Shown here: positions 28,002 to 36,263 of the stretch, piece by piece
Layout of the letters: the number at the start of each line of letters is the position of its first letter
Position numbering within the stretch: position 1 is the stretch's first letter
From: Lachnospiraceae bacterium 28-4
GTDB lineage: Bacteria; Bacillota; Clostridia; Lachnospirales; Lachnospiraceae
Direction of reading: 5' to 3'
Assembly (NCBI GenBank): GCA_000403275.2
Contig: KE159598.1
Coordinates: 832,356-896,355, forward strand
DNA length: 64,000 nucleotides
Notes under the pieces: generated by a model
What the model was told of the DNA's origin: nothing
The model's database searches: none
What the model saw: only the letters and a program-made list of their open reading frames with translations
Translations under genes and position numbers: made by a program

Positions 28002-30245
28002 ATGAACAGGAAAAGGGTATTGGTTTATTTTTTGGCAGTGTGCATGTCTTTGGCGCTGGCGGCTTGCGGAGGGAAAGACGGCGGCAGCGCTGCCGTTTCT
28101 TCCAAAGAATACGTCTATAAGGCGGAGGAGGTTTCCGCGGAAGGAATGGAAAATTTCAATCAGTTCCAGAACTTTTCCATAAAAGGGGAAAGAATGTATA
28201 TCGCTGCGATGGAATGGCTGGAGGAAGGAAGCCGGGCTACTTTCATGAATTGTAAAATGGATGGTTCTGATGTCAAGTCTTTTACTATGGATATGTCGCA
28301 GAACTCTTATCTTTCCTATATCAATTCGGACGAACAAGGGAACTATTATATTATTTATGATGAATTTGTCGAGCAGAATTCGGAAGAAGAGGATTCTGTT
28401 TATGAAGATATATACTATTTGATCAAGGTGGACGGCACCGGAAAAGAAGTATGGAAATTGCCATTGAATGAGAGCGGTCAGAATTATTGGGTAAAGTGGA
28501 TGCATCTGTTCCCGGATGGAAGAATCGGAGTAGCGGATCAGAACGGGGTCTCATTTTATGATACGGAAGGTAAGCCGGCCGGACATTTGGATCCTAAGGA
28601 AGAATTGGACGGCGGAACTTATTTTTTAAAAGACGGGACGGTTGTCATAAGTGTTTATAACGAAGCGCTGAATAAAAATGTTTTGCGTAAATTGGATATA
28701 AATACAGGGGAATATTCTGAGGAATATGAGATTTCCGGCCTGAATGGATATAGCCTGTACCCGGGTGCGGACAGCGATTTCCTGCTGGTGGGCAATGGGG
28801 GGATATATTCCTATAATCTTGGCGATGCGCAGGTAAAGAAGCTGCTGGACTTTATCGACTCTGATATGAGTTCTTCTTATGTGTACCATCTTTCCGCGGT
28901 CAGCGAGAAAGAATTTTATGGAGTGATGGCCGATGATATGACGGGGGAAGAAGCACTCATGAAGTTTACCAAGGTAGACCCTAAAGATGTGGCGGATAAA
29001 ACGGTGCTTACGCTCGCATGCTATTATCTGGACTGGGAGGTAAGAAAGTATGTGGTGGAATTCAATAAGTCGAACCCCGATTACAGAATTACGATTACCG
29101 ATTATTCCCAATATGATACGGATGAAGACTATACGGCGGGAATCACAAAGCTGAATACGGATATTGTATCGGGAAAAATGCCGGATATTCTCCTTCTAAA
29201 CGATAATATTCCGGTGGAAAGCTATGCGGCGAAGGGCCTGTTTGAAGATTTGTATTTTTATATAGATCAGGATACGGAATTAAAGAGGGAAGATTATTTC
29301 CAAAATGTGCTGAAAGTTCATGAAAATAACGGAGAATTATATTGTCTGCCTTCCAGGTTCATTATTTATACCGTGACAGGAAAAACGGCGGATGTGGGAA
29401 ACGGGACGGGTTGGACGCTTCAGGAATTGAAAGACGTATTGGCGGCCAAGCCGGAAGGAACCCAGGTTTTTTCAGGAATGACAAGGCAGGAGATGCTCTA
29501 TTATAGTATCCGTATGTCAGGAAACCAGTTCATTGACTGGGAAAGCGGAAAATGTAATTTTAATACGGAAGGATTTATCTCCCTTCTCGAGTTTATCAAA
29601 GATTTTCCCGAAGAACTTCCGGAGGATTATTGGGAAAAAGATATGGGGATGAGCTGGGATGAACAGCTCCGTCAGGGAAAAGTGCTGCTGGATCAAACCG
29701 TGTTAGATAGTTTTTCCGGTTATAATTATTTGAAGAAGGCGTTCTTTGGGGAAGATGTTACGATGATCGGTTTCCCGTCCGAAAACAAAAAGGGATCTGC
29801 TATTGGCGCGAATATAAAACTGTCCATGTCTTCCAAATCGAAGAATAAGGACGGAGTATGGCAGTTTTTACGCTATTTTCTGACAGAGGAATACCAGGAA
29901 AAGGACAATTACGGATGGCCTCTCAGCCTGAAACAAGCGGAGTTGATGGCGCAGAAAGCGCAGAAAAAACCTACTTATGAGGACGAAAACGGGAATCAGG
30001 TGGAATATGACGAGACTTATAATATCAATGGAGTGGATATAGTGATCGAACCCATGACCCAGGAGGAAGTGGAAGAAGTCTTGGGCTTTATGCAGTCAGT
30101 AGACCAGCTTTATACGAATAACCAGGCATTGATCGATATTATTTCGGAAGAGGCTGCACCCTATTTCGCAGGGCAGAAAAATGTAAAAGAAGTGGTGGAT
30201 ATTATTCAGAACAGGGTACAGATTTATGTCAGCGAGAATAGATAA
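28002..30245 (+). CDS. Large solute-binding lipoprotein, paralogue 3
   Basis: 747 aa from the ATG at 28002, chosen for its GGAGGAGAG site and because it starts the signal peptide; the lipobox is LALAAC. The N-terminal half is again propeller-like. The SBP part begins near residue 330 (KTVLTLACYYLDWEVRKYVVEF; SGKMPDILLLNDN). It ends IQNRVQIYVSENR, like paralogues 1 and 2. Placed after the adaptor/MacB-like pair, it may serve a different ligand from the copies next to the permeases. Its end overlaps tcdA by 20 bases. Confidence 0.84.
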   Translation: MNRKRVLVYFLAVCMSLALAACGGKDGGSAAVSSKEYVYKAEEVSAEGMENFNQFQNFSIKGERMYIAAMEWLEEGSRATFMNCKMDGSDVKSFTMDMSQNSYLSYINSDEQGNYYIIYDEFVEQNSEEEDSVYEDIYYLIKVDGTGKEVWKLPLNESGQNYWVKWMHLFPDGRIGVADQNGVSFYDTEGKPAGHLDPKEELDGGTYFLKDGTVVISVYNEALNKNVLRKLDINTGEYSEEYEISGLNGYSLYPGADSDFLLVGNGGIYSYNLGDAQVKKLLDFIDSDMSSSYVYHLSAVSEKEFYGVMADDMTGEEALMKFTKVDPKDVADKTVLTLACYYLDWEVRKYVVEFNKSNPDYRITITDYSQYDTDEDYTAGITKLNTDIVSGKMPDILLLNDNIPVESYAAKGLFEDLYFYIDQDTELKREDYFQNVLKVHENNGELYCLPSRFIIYTVTGKTADVGNGTGWTLQELKDVLAAKPEGTQVFSGMTRQEMLYYSIRMSGNQFIDWESGKCNFNTEGFISLLEFIKDFPEELPEDYWEKDMGMSWDEQLRQGKVLLDQTVLDSFSGYNYLKKAFFGEDVTMIGFPSENKKGSAIGANIKLSMSSKSKNKDGVWQFLRYFLTEEYQEKDNYGWPLSLKQAELMAQKAQKKPTYEDENGNQVEYDETYNINGVDIVIEPMTQEEVEEVLGFMQSVDQLYTNNQALIDIISEEAAPYFAGQKNVKEVVDIIQNRVQIYVSENR

Positions 30246-31020
30246 CAGTAAAGGCCGTTTCGGGCGGATGGAAATGCTCGTCGGCGGAGAGGCGGCGGAA
30301 CGTCTGCAAAAGGCCAGAGTCGCGGTATTTGGAATAGGAGGCGTTGGAGGCTATGTGGTGGAAGCACTGGCGAGGAGCGGCGTCGGTGCGTTTGACCTGA
30401 TCGACAGCGACAGAGTGGCGGAAAGCAATATAAACCGCCAGATCATCGCGCTTTCCAGTACGATAGGAAGATATAAGACGGATGTGATGAAGGAACGGAT
30501 TCTGGAAATCAACCCTTTGGCCAAAGTCCAAGTGTTTCATTGCTTTTTTCTGCCGGAAAATAAAGACTTGTTTGATTTTTCCTGCTATTCCTATGTTGCG
30601 GATGCCGTGGATACGGTAACGGCAAAAATAGAACTGGTCATGCAGGCACAAAAATACCATGTGCCTGTAATCAGCAGCATGGGAACTGGCAATAAGCTGA
30701 ATCCGGCCGGCTTTGAAGTGGCGGATATTTATGGGACCAGCGTCTGCCCTCTGGCGAGGGTGATGCGCAGGGAATTAAAAAAGCGCGGGGTAGAAAGCTT
30801 AAAAGTAGTATATTCCAGGGAAGAACCGGTTGCTCCGGGAATAAAAAAAGGAGAGCTGCCTTTTGAAGAAAAGCCTTCCGGGAAGGATCCTGCAGAGGAG
30901 GAGTTGTTCGGGAAAAAAACCCCTTCCCCCCGTCCGGTTCCCGGAAGCGTATCGTTCGTGCCTCCGGTGGCAGGAATGATCATGGCGGGGGAAATTATCA
31001 AGGATCTTATGAAAGGATAA
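30226..31020 (+). CDS. tcdA: tRNA threonylcarbamoyladenosine dehydratase (TcdA/ThiF family)
   Basis: 264 aa, E1-like Rossmann ATPase. The nucleotide motif GIGGVGGYVVEAL and the following DSDRVAESNINRQ segment (conserved Asp and Arg residues for adenylation) are clear; DAVDTVTAK follows. TcdA cyclises t6A37 of tRNA to ct6A. It lacks an obvious zinc-binding CxxC pair. The start lies inside the preceding lipoprotein gene with no strong ribosome site, which suggests coupled translation, although the functions seem unrelated. Confidence 0.9.
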   Translation: MSARIDNSKGRFGRMEMLVGGEAAERLQKARVAVFGIGGVGGYVVEALARSGVGAFDLIDSDRVAESNINRQIIALSSTIGRYKTDVMKERILEINPLAKVQVFHCFFLPENKDLFDFSCYSYVADAVDTVTAKIELVMQAQKYHVPVISSMGTGNKLNPAGFEVADIYGTSVCPLARVMRRELKKRGVESLKVVYSREEPVAPGIKKGELPFEEKPSGKDPAEEELFGKKTPSPRPVPGSVSFVPPVAGMIMAGEIIKDLMKG

Positions 31021-31092
31021 TATTATTCGCTCATAAGATTCCTTGATACCAACAGAAAATTTTGTAAAAATTGACGAAATTCAAATTTATAC

Positions 31093-31121
31093 TGTACAAA
31101 TTGATTTTTTGATAGTATAAT
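31093..31121 (+). promoter_or_regulatory. Promoter of the Crh-like gene and tRNA-Gly
   Basis: A consensus -10 TATAAT (31116-31121) lies 17 bases after TGTACA (31093-31098). The -35 match is weak. It lies between tcdA and the HPr-like gene. Confidence 0.55.
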
Positions 31122-31161
31122 AGCTAATGTCATCGAAAACAGGAAGAAAGAGGTTGCCCGG

Positions 31162-31404
31162 ATGAAAAGCATTATGATCAGGCTGGAGACCATTGAAGGC
31201 GTGAAAGATTTTGTCAGCATTATGGCACAGTTCCAAGGAAACTTCGACTTGGCTTCCGGCAGATATGTGGTAGATGCAAAGTCCGTGATGGGAATTTTCA
31301 GTATGGATTTGTCGAGGACATTAGAGCTGCGGATTTTAGAGACTAATGAAGAAGAGAAAGAAATTCTGGCAGCCCTGAAGCCGTTTATCACGGATATGCC
31401 ATAG
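31162..31404 (+). CDS. HPr-like (Crh-like) regulatory protein lacking the catalytic His
   Basis: 80 aa with the HPr fold pattern. The loop normally holding His15 (GIHARP) reads EGVKDF, so no phosphotransfer from enzyme I is expected. The segment VVDAKSVMGIF matches the Ser46 region, with Ser41 at the regulatory site. This is the Crh pattern in Bacillus, where the Ser-phosphorylated protein acts as a CcpA corepressor. It complements the ptsH product at 8288, which has His15 but not Ser46. It is followed 14 bases later by tRNA-Gly. Confidence 0.82.
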   Translation: MKSIMIRLETIEGVKDFVSIMAQFQGNFDLASGRYVVDAKSVMGIFSMDLSRTLELRILETNEEEKEILAALKPFITDMP

Positions 31405-31418
31405 AATAACGGTATCAT

Positions 31419-31489
31419 GCAGATATAGTATATCGGTAGTACATCAGCTTCCCAAGCTGAGGGGGTGGGTTCGACTCCCATTATCTGCT
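31419..31489 (+). tRNA. tRNA-Gly (anticodon CCC)
   Basis: 71 bases: acceptor GCAGATA/TATCTGC with discriminator T, anticodon stem TCAGC/GCTGA, loop TTCCCAA giving CCC, and T arm GTGGG-TTCGACT-CCCAT. It probably shares a transcript with the Crh-like gene. Confidence 0.94.
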
Positions 31490-31515
31490 CTATTTTTATA
31501 AAATTTATAATTCTG

Positions 31516-31546
31516 AAATGAAACAGCTATACAGTTGTTTCATTTT
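31516..31546 (+). terminator. Hairpin after tRNA-Gly (weak terminator)
   Basis: A 13-bp stem (31516-31528 with 31533-31545, one G-U) with an ATAC loop. Only a few T follow, so termination here may be inefficient; a stronger terminator follows at 31562. Confidence 0.6.
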
Positions 31547-31561
31547 AGAAAGATTAAGCAT

Positions 31562-31596
31562 AGCAGCTGAAAACCAAATTTCAGACTGCTTTTTTT
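31562..31596 (+). terminator. Terminator downstream of tRNA-Gly
   Basis: AGCAGCTGAAA pairs with TTTCAG-A-CTGCT (one bulged A), followed by seven T. It is a classical intrinsic terminator, about 35 bases before the large palindromic element. Confidence 0.85.
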
Positions 31597-31630
31597 ATGC
31601 ACATGGGTGCGATGCGCAAGAGTGCGCAAG

Positions 31631-31985
31631 GAAATCCATTTTAAAAAGCGCCTTGGCAGCCGGAAGCAAACGAGAGGGGCGGGAACAGCAGGAAAAAGGG
31701 GCTGGCCGGGGGCGGAGTTTTTTGCTGTTGCGTACAATCAGCTATTTCACTTATGAAATGGTCAATAACCAGAGCGAAACCGCCAGGACGGCGGTTTCAG
31801 GGAGCGCAGGACAGGATGTCCGTTGCTCCCGGCTCGTCCGGTTGAACACCATATACCCATTTCATTAGTGAAATCTGATTGGAAGCCCCAGCAAAAAACT
31901 CCGCCCCCGGCCAGCCCCTTTTTCCTGCTGTTCCCGCCCCTCTCGTTTGCTTCCGGCTGCCAAGGCGCTTTTTAAAATGGATTTC
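31631..31985. repeat. Large palindromic element, copy 1 (355 bp; 97-bp perfect inverted repeats)
   Basis: Arms 31631-31727 and 31889-31985 are exact reverse complements over all 97 bases. The 161-base core contains further pairing: CAATCAG with CTGATTG; about 18 bp of ATTTCACTTATGAAATGG with its near complement; a 9-bp stem GAAACCGCC/GGCGGTTTC; and GGGAGC/GCTCCC enclosing GGACA/TGTCC. Copy 2 is at 41759-42100. No target-site duplication is visible. The open frames across it exist only because the arms mirror each other. It could be a MITE-like element or the gene for a large structured RNA. Confidence 0.92.
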
Positions 31986-32026
31986 CGTCTACCATCCCCC
32001 CTCAAAACTGCTGTTCGCCAAAAACC

Positions 32027-32055
32027 TTTACAATCCCGCTCAAATATGGTATCTT
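32027..32055 (+). promoter_or_regulatory. Promoter of the ECF S component/coaBC pair
   Basis: TTTACA (32027-32032) and TATCTT (32050-32055) with a 17-base spacer lie directly downstream of palindromic element copy 1 and about 50 bases before the gene start. Confidence 0.55.
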
Positions 32056-32106
32056 CTTATCGTATTGTATCTCTAAAATAAGAGAATGATAACAGGAGGA
32101 AGAAAA

Positions 32107-32775
32107 ATGAATAACAAAAAAACTTTATCTATGGTTATGACCGGGCTTTTTATGGCAATTATCGCGGTCATGACTTTCATTCCAAATGTAGGTTATATTA
32201 ACCTCATTGTCATCAAGGCGACATTGCTCCATGTGCCGGTCATTGTCGGATCCATCGTTCTTGGACCGAAAAAGGGTGCGGTATTGGGAGCTACTTTCGG
32301 AATTACCAGTCTGATTAAAAATACGCTGGAGCCGAGCCTTCTTTCCTTTGCGTTTTCCCCTTTTTACCAGGTAGGGGATATCGGAGGAAACGGCTGGAGC
32401 GTGGTAATTGCGTTGGTGCCAAGGATACTTGTGGGAGTCATTCCCTATTTCGTATTTACTGGTATAGAAAAATTGTTAAAGAATATAAAAATGAGGAGGA
32501 CTATAGCCCTTCCCCTGGCATGTGCGTCAGGCGCTTTAATTAATACGCTATTAGTGATGCACCTGATCTTTTTCTGCTTCAGGGAAGAGTTTGCGGCGGC
32601 ACAGAGCGTAGCCGTTGATGTGGTATACTCTATGATACTCGGAATCATTGCGGCAAACGGGATACCGGAGACTATCGTTGCCGTTGTGATCGGCGGCGCA
32701 GTCAGCCTTGCCCTGCTTCGGGTATCCCCGCAGCCGGCCAGAATTACGGAAAAGGTTGTAGGACATGCAAAATAG
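32107..32775 (+). CDS. ECF transporter S component, probably for pantothenate
   Basis: 222 aa, about six hydrophobic helices. The start at 32107 is used because AGGAGGA lies just upstream. The N-terminal MTGLFMAIIAVMTFIPNVG and central glycine/proline pattern (GPKKGAVLGATFGITSL) are typical of ECF substrate-binding proteins, which work with a shared EcfA/EcfT module encoded elsewhere. The adjacent downstream gene coaBC uses phosphopantothenate, so pantothenate (PanT type) is the best guess for the substrate; this is inference from context. Confidence 0.8.
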   Translation: MNNKKTLSMVMTGLFMAIIAVMTFIPNVGYINLIVIKATLLHVPVIVGSIVLGPKKGAVLGATFGITSLIKNTLEPSLLSFAFSPFYQVGDIGGNGWSVVIALVPRILVGVIPYFVFTGIEKLLKNIKMRRTIALPLACASGALINTLLVMHLIFFCFREEFAAAQSVAVDVVYSMILGIIAANGIPETIVAVVIGGAVSLALLRVSPQPARITEKVVGHAK

Positions 32776-32790
32776 GAGAAAGGAAATCAT

Positions 32791-34002
32791 ATGCTGCGTG
32801 GAAAAAATGTTGTACTTGCGGTGACGGGAAGTATTGCCGCTTATAAAATAGCATATTTGGCGAGTATGCTGAAGAAACTGAATGCGGATGTTACGGTTTT
32901 AATGACAAGGAATGCGGTTAATTTTATTCATCCGATTACTTTTGAGACATTGACAGGAAACAAATGCCTGATCGATACTTTCGATCGTAATTTTGAGTAC
33001 AGCGTTGAACATGTTTCGCTGGCGAAACGCACGGACGTGGTGCTGGTTGCCCCGGCGACGGCCAATGTCATCGGAAAGCTGGCCAATGGGATAGCCGATG
33101 ATATGCTGACCACTACGGTGATGGCGTGCGAATGCAAAAAAATCATTGCCCCTGCCATGAATACCCATATGTACCACAATCCTGTGGTGCAGGACAATAT
33201 CAAAAAATTGAGGCATTATGGTATGGAAGTGGTAGCGCCCGATACGGGATATCTGGCCTGCGGCGATGTGGGGGAGGGCAAGATGCCTTCCGAGCAGGTG
33301 TTGTTGGAATATATTTTAAGGGAAATCCGCTTTGAAAAGGATCTGGAAGGGAAAAAGGTCATGGTTACGGCAGGACCCACCCGTGAAAAAATCGATCCGG
33401 TTCGGTTTATTACCAACCATTCTACCGGAAAAATGGGGTATGCCCTTGCAAAACACTGCGCGCAGAGAGGAGCGGAAGTCACGCTGATTACCGGAAAGAC
33501 ACAGTTGGAACCGCCGCTTTTTGTCCGTGTCATAGAGGTGGAGTCGGCCGGAGAGATGTTTGAAGCCGTGAAGGAACGCTATGAAGAGCAGGATATTATT
33601 ATGAAAGCTGCGGCCGTGGCGGATTACCGTCCCCTTTCCGTTTCGGAAGAAAAAGTAAAGAAGACGGAAGGGGAAATGTCAATCGCCCTGGAACGGACGG
33701 AGGATATTTTAAAATTTCTCGGGGAAAACCGCAGGAAGGGACAGTTTTTATGCGGATTTTCGATGGAGACCGAAAACATGCTGGAAAATTCCAGGGCAAA
33801 GCTGGAAAAGAAACATGCGGACATGATCGTGGCGAATAATCTGAAGCAGGAAGGTGCCGGCTTTGGCACGGATACGAATATCGTTACACTGATCACGCGG
33901 GACGGATGCCGGGAACTTCCGGTTATGAGTAAGGAAGACGTGGCAAAACATATTATAGATACAATACAAAACCATCTTTTGAGCGATGATCCTCTTCTTT
34001 GA
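32791..34002 (+). CDS. coaBC: Bifunctional phosphopantothenoylcysteine decarboxylase/phosphopantothenate-cysteine ligase
   Basis: 403 aa. The N-terminal flavoprotein decarboxylase (CoaC, about 1-180) has the catalytic His in VEHVSLAK, PAMNTHMY, and a Cys-containing flap ACGDVGEGKMPS. The C-terminal CoaB ligase begins near residue 188 with TAGPTREKIDPVRFITNHSTG. It adds cysteine to 4-phosphopantothenate, then decarboxylates the product, for CoA synthesis. AAAGGAAA precedes the ATG; the gap to the S component is 15 bases. Confidence 0.96.
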   Translation: MLRGKNVVLAVTGSIAAYKIAYLASMLKKLNADVTVLMTRNAVNFIHPITFETLTGNKCLIDTFDRNFEYSVEHVSLAKRTDVVLVAPATANVIGKLANGIADDMLTTTVMACECKKIIAPAMNTHMYHNPVVQDNIKKLRHYGMEVVAPDTGYLACGDVGEGKMPSEQVLLEYILREIRFEKDLEGKKVMVTAGPTREKIDPVRFITNHSTGKMGYALAKHCAQRGAEVTLITGKTQLEPPLFVRVIEVESAGEMFEAVKERYEEQDIIMKAAAVADYRPLSVSEEKVKKTEGEMSIALERTEDILKFLGENRRKGQFLCGFSMETENMLENSRAKLEKKHADMIVANNLKQEGAGFGTDTNIVTLITRDGCRELPVMSKEDVAKHIIDTIQNHLLSDDPLL

Positions 34003-34022
34003 GGTGAAAGAGATATAAGAAT

Positions 34023-35369
34023 ATGTTAAAAAAGAAATGGCATAACAAATTAACTGCAACAAGAACGATTGCGATCGGCTTTTTAGGGATCATACTGGCC
34101 GGTACCGTGCTGCTGGCGCTTCCTATAGCGTCAGCGGACGGGAAGGCCGTTGATTTGCTGACGGCGCTTTTTACGGCAACAAGTGCAACCTGCGTAACAG
34201 GGCTGGTGGTGGTGGACACTTACAGCGGCTGGTCGGCTTTCGGCAAGACCGTTCTTCTCACATTGATACAGATCGGCGGCCTTGGATTTATGACGATCGG
34301 AGTATTCGTGGCAGTGCTGATGAAAAAAAATATCGGTCTGAAAGAAAGGGGAATCCTTCAGGAGAGCATGAACATGCTTCAAATAGGAGGGATCGTCCGC
34401 CTGGTGAAGAAGATTACGATAGGAACTTTTCTGATAGAGGGAGTCGGAGCGGTTCTTTTATCCATACGTTTTATTCCGCAGATGGGATGGATCAGGGGGA
34501 TTGGCAATGGGATATTCCATTCCATATCCGCTTTTTGCAATGCAGGTTTCGACCTGATGGGGAAAACGGAGGAGTATTCTTCCCTGGTATCTTATTCGGG
34601 AGACGTTCTTGTGAATATTACTATAATGGCGCTGATCGTCACGGGAGGCATCGGCTTTCTCGTATGGGATGATTTGCAGAAGAAAAAACTGCGCTTTAAA
34701 GAATATCTCCTCCATACGAAGATCGTTCTTGTGGTGACGGCTTCTCTGCTGTTTGGGGGCGCTTTGCTCATTTATCTGTTTGAAAGGAATCATCTGATGG
34801 CGGATATGGGGGCCGGGGAGAAAGTATTGACCTCTTTATTTGCTTCGGTAACGGCCAGGACGGCGGGTTTTAATACGATCGACGTAGGAGGGATGAGCGC
34901 CAGCAGCAAGCTGGTGACGATCGTGCTGATGTTTATCGGCGGCAGTCCGGGGTCTACGGCGGGCGGCATTAAAACGACCACTTTTGCGGTGATGCTTATT
35001 TTTGTCTGGGCGAACCTCCGCAACAGCCACGGGAGCAATATATTCGGAAGGCGTCTGGAAGAAGAGGAGATCAGGAAAGCGAGTATCGTAGTAACGATCA
35101 ATCTTCTGCTGGCTGTGGCGGCAGCCGTTATATTATGCGGCATGCAGAGTTTTCCGATGGAAGATGTGCTGCTGGAAGTGTTTTCTGCGATAGGCACGGT
35201 CGGAATGTCGTCGGGCATTACCAGACAGTTGAATATAGTTGCCCGAGTCATTATTATTTTTTTGATGTATTGCGGAAGGATCGGCAGTATGACGTTTGCT
35301 CTTTCTTTTACGGAGCGCAAAAAGGTTGCGCCGGTACAGCTGCCCGCGGAAAAAATTATCATAGGTTAA
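34023..35369 (+). CDS. Potassium transporter membrane subunit, KtrB/TrkH family
   Basis: 448 aa. It contains the four selectivity-filter loops of the superfamily: TSATCVTGL, SAFCNAGFDL, TARTAGFNT and AIGTVGMSSG, plus IGGSPGSTAGGIKTTT in the gating region. It forms the potassium (or sodium-coupled) pore and is paired with the RCK-type regulator downstream (31-base gap). KtrB versus TrkH assignment is not certain; the length and partner favour Ktr. Confidence 0.93.
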   Translation: MLKKKWHNKLTATRTIAIGFLGIILAGTVLLALPIASADGKAVDLLTALFTATSATCVTGLVVVDTYSGWSAFGKTVLLTLIQIGGLGFMTIGVFVAVLMKKNIGLKERGILQESMNMLQIGGIVRLVKKITIGTFLIEGVGAVLLSIRFIPQMGWIRGIGNGIFHSISAFCNAGFDLMGKTEEYSSLVSYSGDVLVNITIMALIVTGGIGFLVWDDLQKKKLRFKEYLLHTKIVLVVTASLLFGGALLIYLFERNHLMADMGAGEKVLTSLFASVTARTAGFNTIDVGGMSASSKLVTIVLMFIGGSPGSTAGGIKTTTFAVMLIFVWANLRNSHGSNIFGRRLEEEEIRKASIVVTINLLLAVAAAVILCGMQSFPMEDVLLEVFSAIGTVGMSSGITRQLNIVARVIIIFLMYCGRIGSMTFALSFTERKKVAPVQLPAEKIIIG

Positions 35370-35399
35370 GAAGAAATTGAGGGAAGGACAGGAGAGGAT

Positions 35400-36053
35400 A
35401 TGAAATCGATACTGATTATAGGAATGGGAAAGTTCGGTCATCATCTTTGTGCAAATCTGGCGAAGCTGGACAATGAGATTATGGTCGTGGATGAAAAGGA
35501 AGAGATGCTGGAGGATCTGCTTCCTATTGTCACTAGCGCGAAAATAGGGGATTGCACGAATGAAGATGTGTTAAGAAGCCTCGGCGTCCGGAATTTTGAC
35601 ATCTGTTTTGTCTGTATCGGCACTAATTTCCAAAGCAGCCTGGAGATTACGAGCCTGATCAAAGAACTGGGGGCAAAATATGTAATCAGTAAAGCGAACA
35701 GGGATATCCATGCCAAGTTTCTTCTGCGCAACGGAGCGGATGAGGTTATTTACCCGGATCGGGATATTGCTGAAAAGCTGGCGGTCAGGGTGAGCGCGAA
35801 CCATGTGTTTGATTATATCGAATTGACGGAGGAATATTCTATTTATGAAATTCCCATTATTCGCAGCTGGGCAGGAAAGTCCATCGGGGAAGTGGATATA
35901 CGGGCGAAGTACCATGTCAATGTGCTTGGTATGAAAAAGGACGGAAAGCTGGATCTGCTTCCGGGTGCTAATTATGTGATGCGGGAGGATGAACATATTA
36001 TGGTGCTTGGAAGAAAAGAAGATATTGATAAGATATTAAAGCATCTTACGTGA
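35400..36053 (+). CDS. Potassium uptake regulatory subunit, KtrA/TrkA (RCK) family
   Basis: 217 aa. The N-terminal Rossmann RCK domain starts SILIIGMGKFGHHLCANL and has the acidic residue of nucleotide binding in VVDEKEEM. The C-terminal TrkA-C domain is at about residues 140-217. It binds ATP/ADP or NAD(H) and gates the upstream channel protein. AGGAGAGGAT precedes the ATG. Confidence 0.93.
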   Translation: MKSILIIGMGKFGHHLCANLAKLDNEIMVVDEKEEMLEDLLPIVTSAKIGDCTNEDVLRSLGVRNFDICFVCIGTNFQSSLEITSLIKELGAKYVISKANRDIHAKFLLRNGADEVIYPDRDIAEKLAVRVSANHVFDYIELTEEYSIYEIPIIRSWAGKSIGEVDIRAKYHVNVLGMKKDGKLDLLPGANYVMREDEHIMVLGRKEDIDKILKHLT

Positions 36054-36081
36054 TTCATACCGGCAAAAGCTGACAGGAGAC

Positions 36082-36118
36082 AGGGCGTTTCATTGGAATT
36101 GATGAACGCTCTTTTATA
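36082..36118 (+). terminator. Terminator after the potassium transporter genes
   Basis: An 11-bp stem with one bulge (36082-36093 with 36102-36112), then TTTTATATTTTTTT. It separates the potassium pair from the ABC exporter operon. Confidence 0.8.
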
Positions 36119-36138
36119 TTTTTTTAATATATTTTTAA

Positions 36139-36231
36139 TTGCAATGGCGGAGAAGTCAGAGTAGGATATTAAATTGAAAATTAAAATTTTCAATTTGTAA
36201 AGTTTGTGTCTGCATAGCATCCACAAACTTT
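36139..36231 (+). promoter_or_regulatory. Promoter and two perfect inverted repeats upstream of the ABC exporter
   Basis: TTGCAA (36139-36144) and TAGGAT (36162-36167) are 17 bases apart, a moderate promoter. Immediately downstream, 36171-36181 pairs with 36186-36196 (11 bp, AAATTGAAAAT) at the expected transcription start, an operator-like position. A second perfect repeat pairs 36199-36208 with 36222-36231 (AAAGTTTGTG). Either could bind a repressor or fold in the leader RNA. No regulator gene is adjacent. Confidence 0.55.
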
Positions 36232-36263
36232 ATGAATATATATGGAGGAGGCGAAGACAGAAG

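Noticed and set aside
31518-32076. Open frames of 116 and 65 codons across palindromic element copy 1, and similar ones over copy 2 (41845-42272)
   Set aside because: They exist because the arms mirror each other, start without ribosome sites, share mirrored peptide segments, and end within the palindromes.
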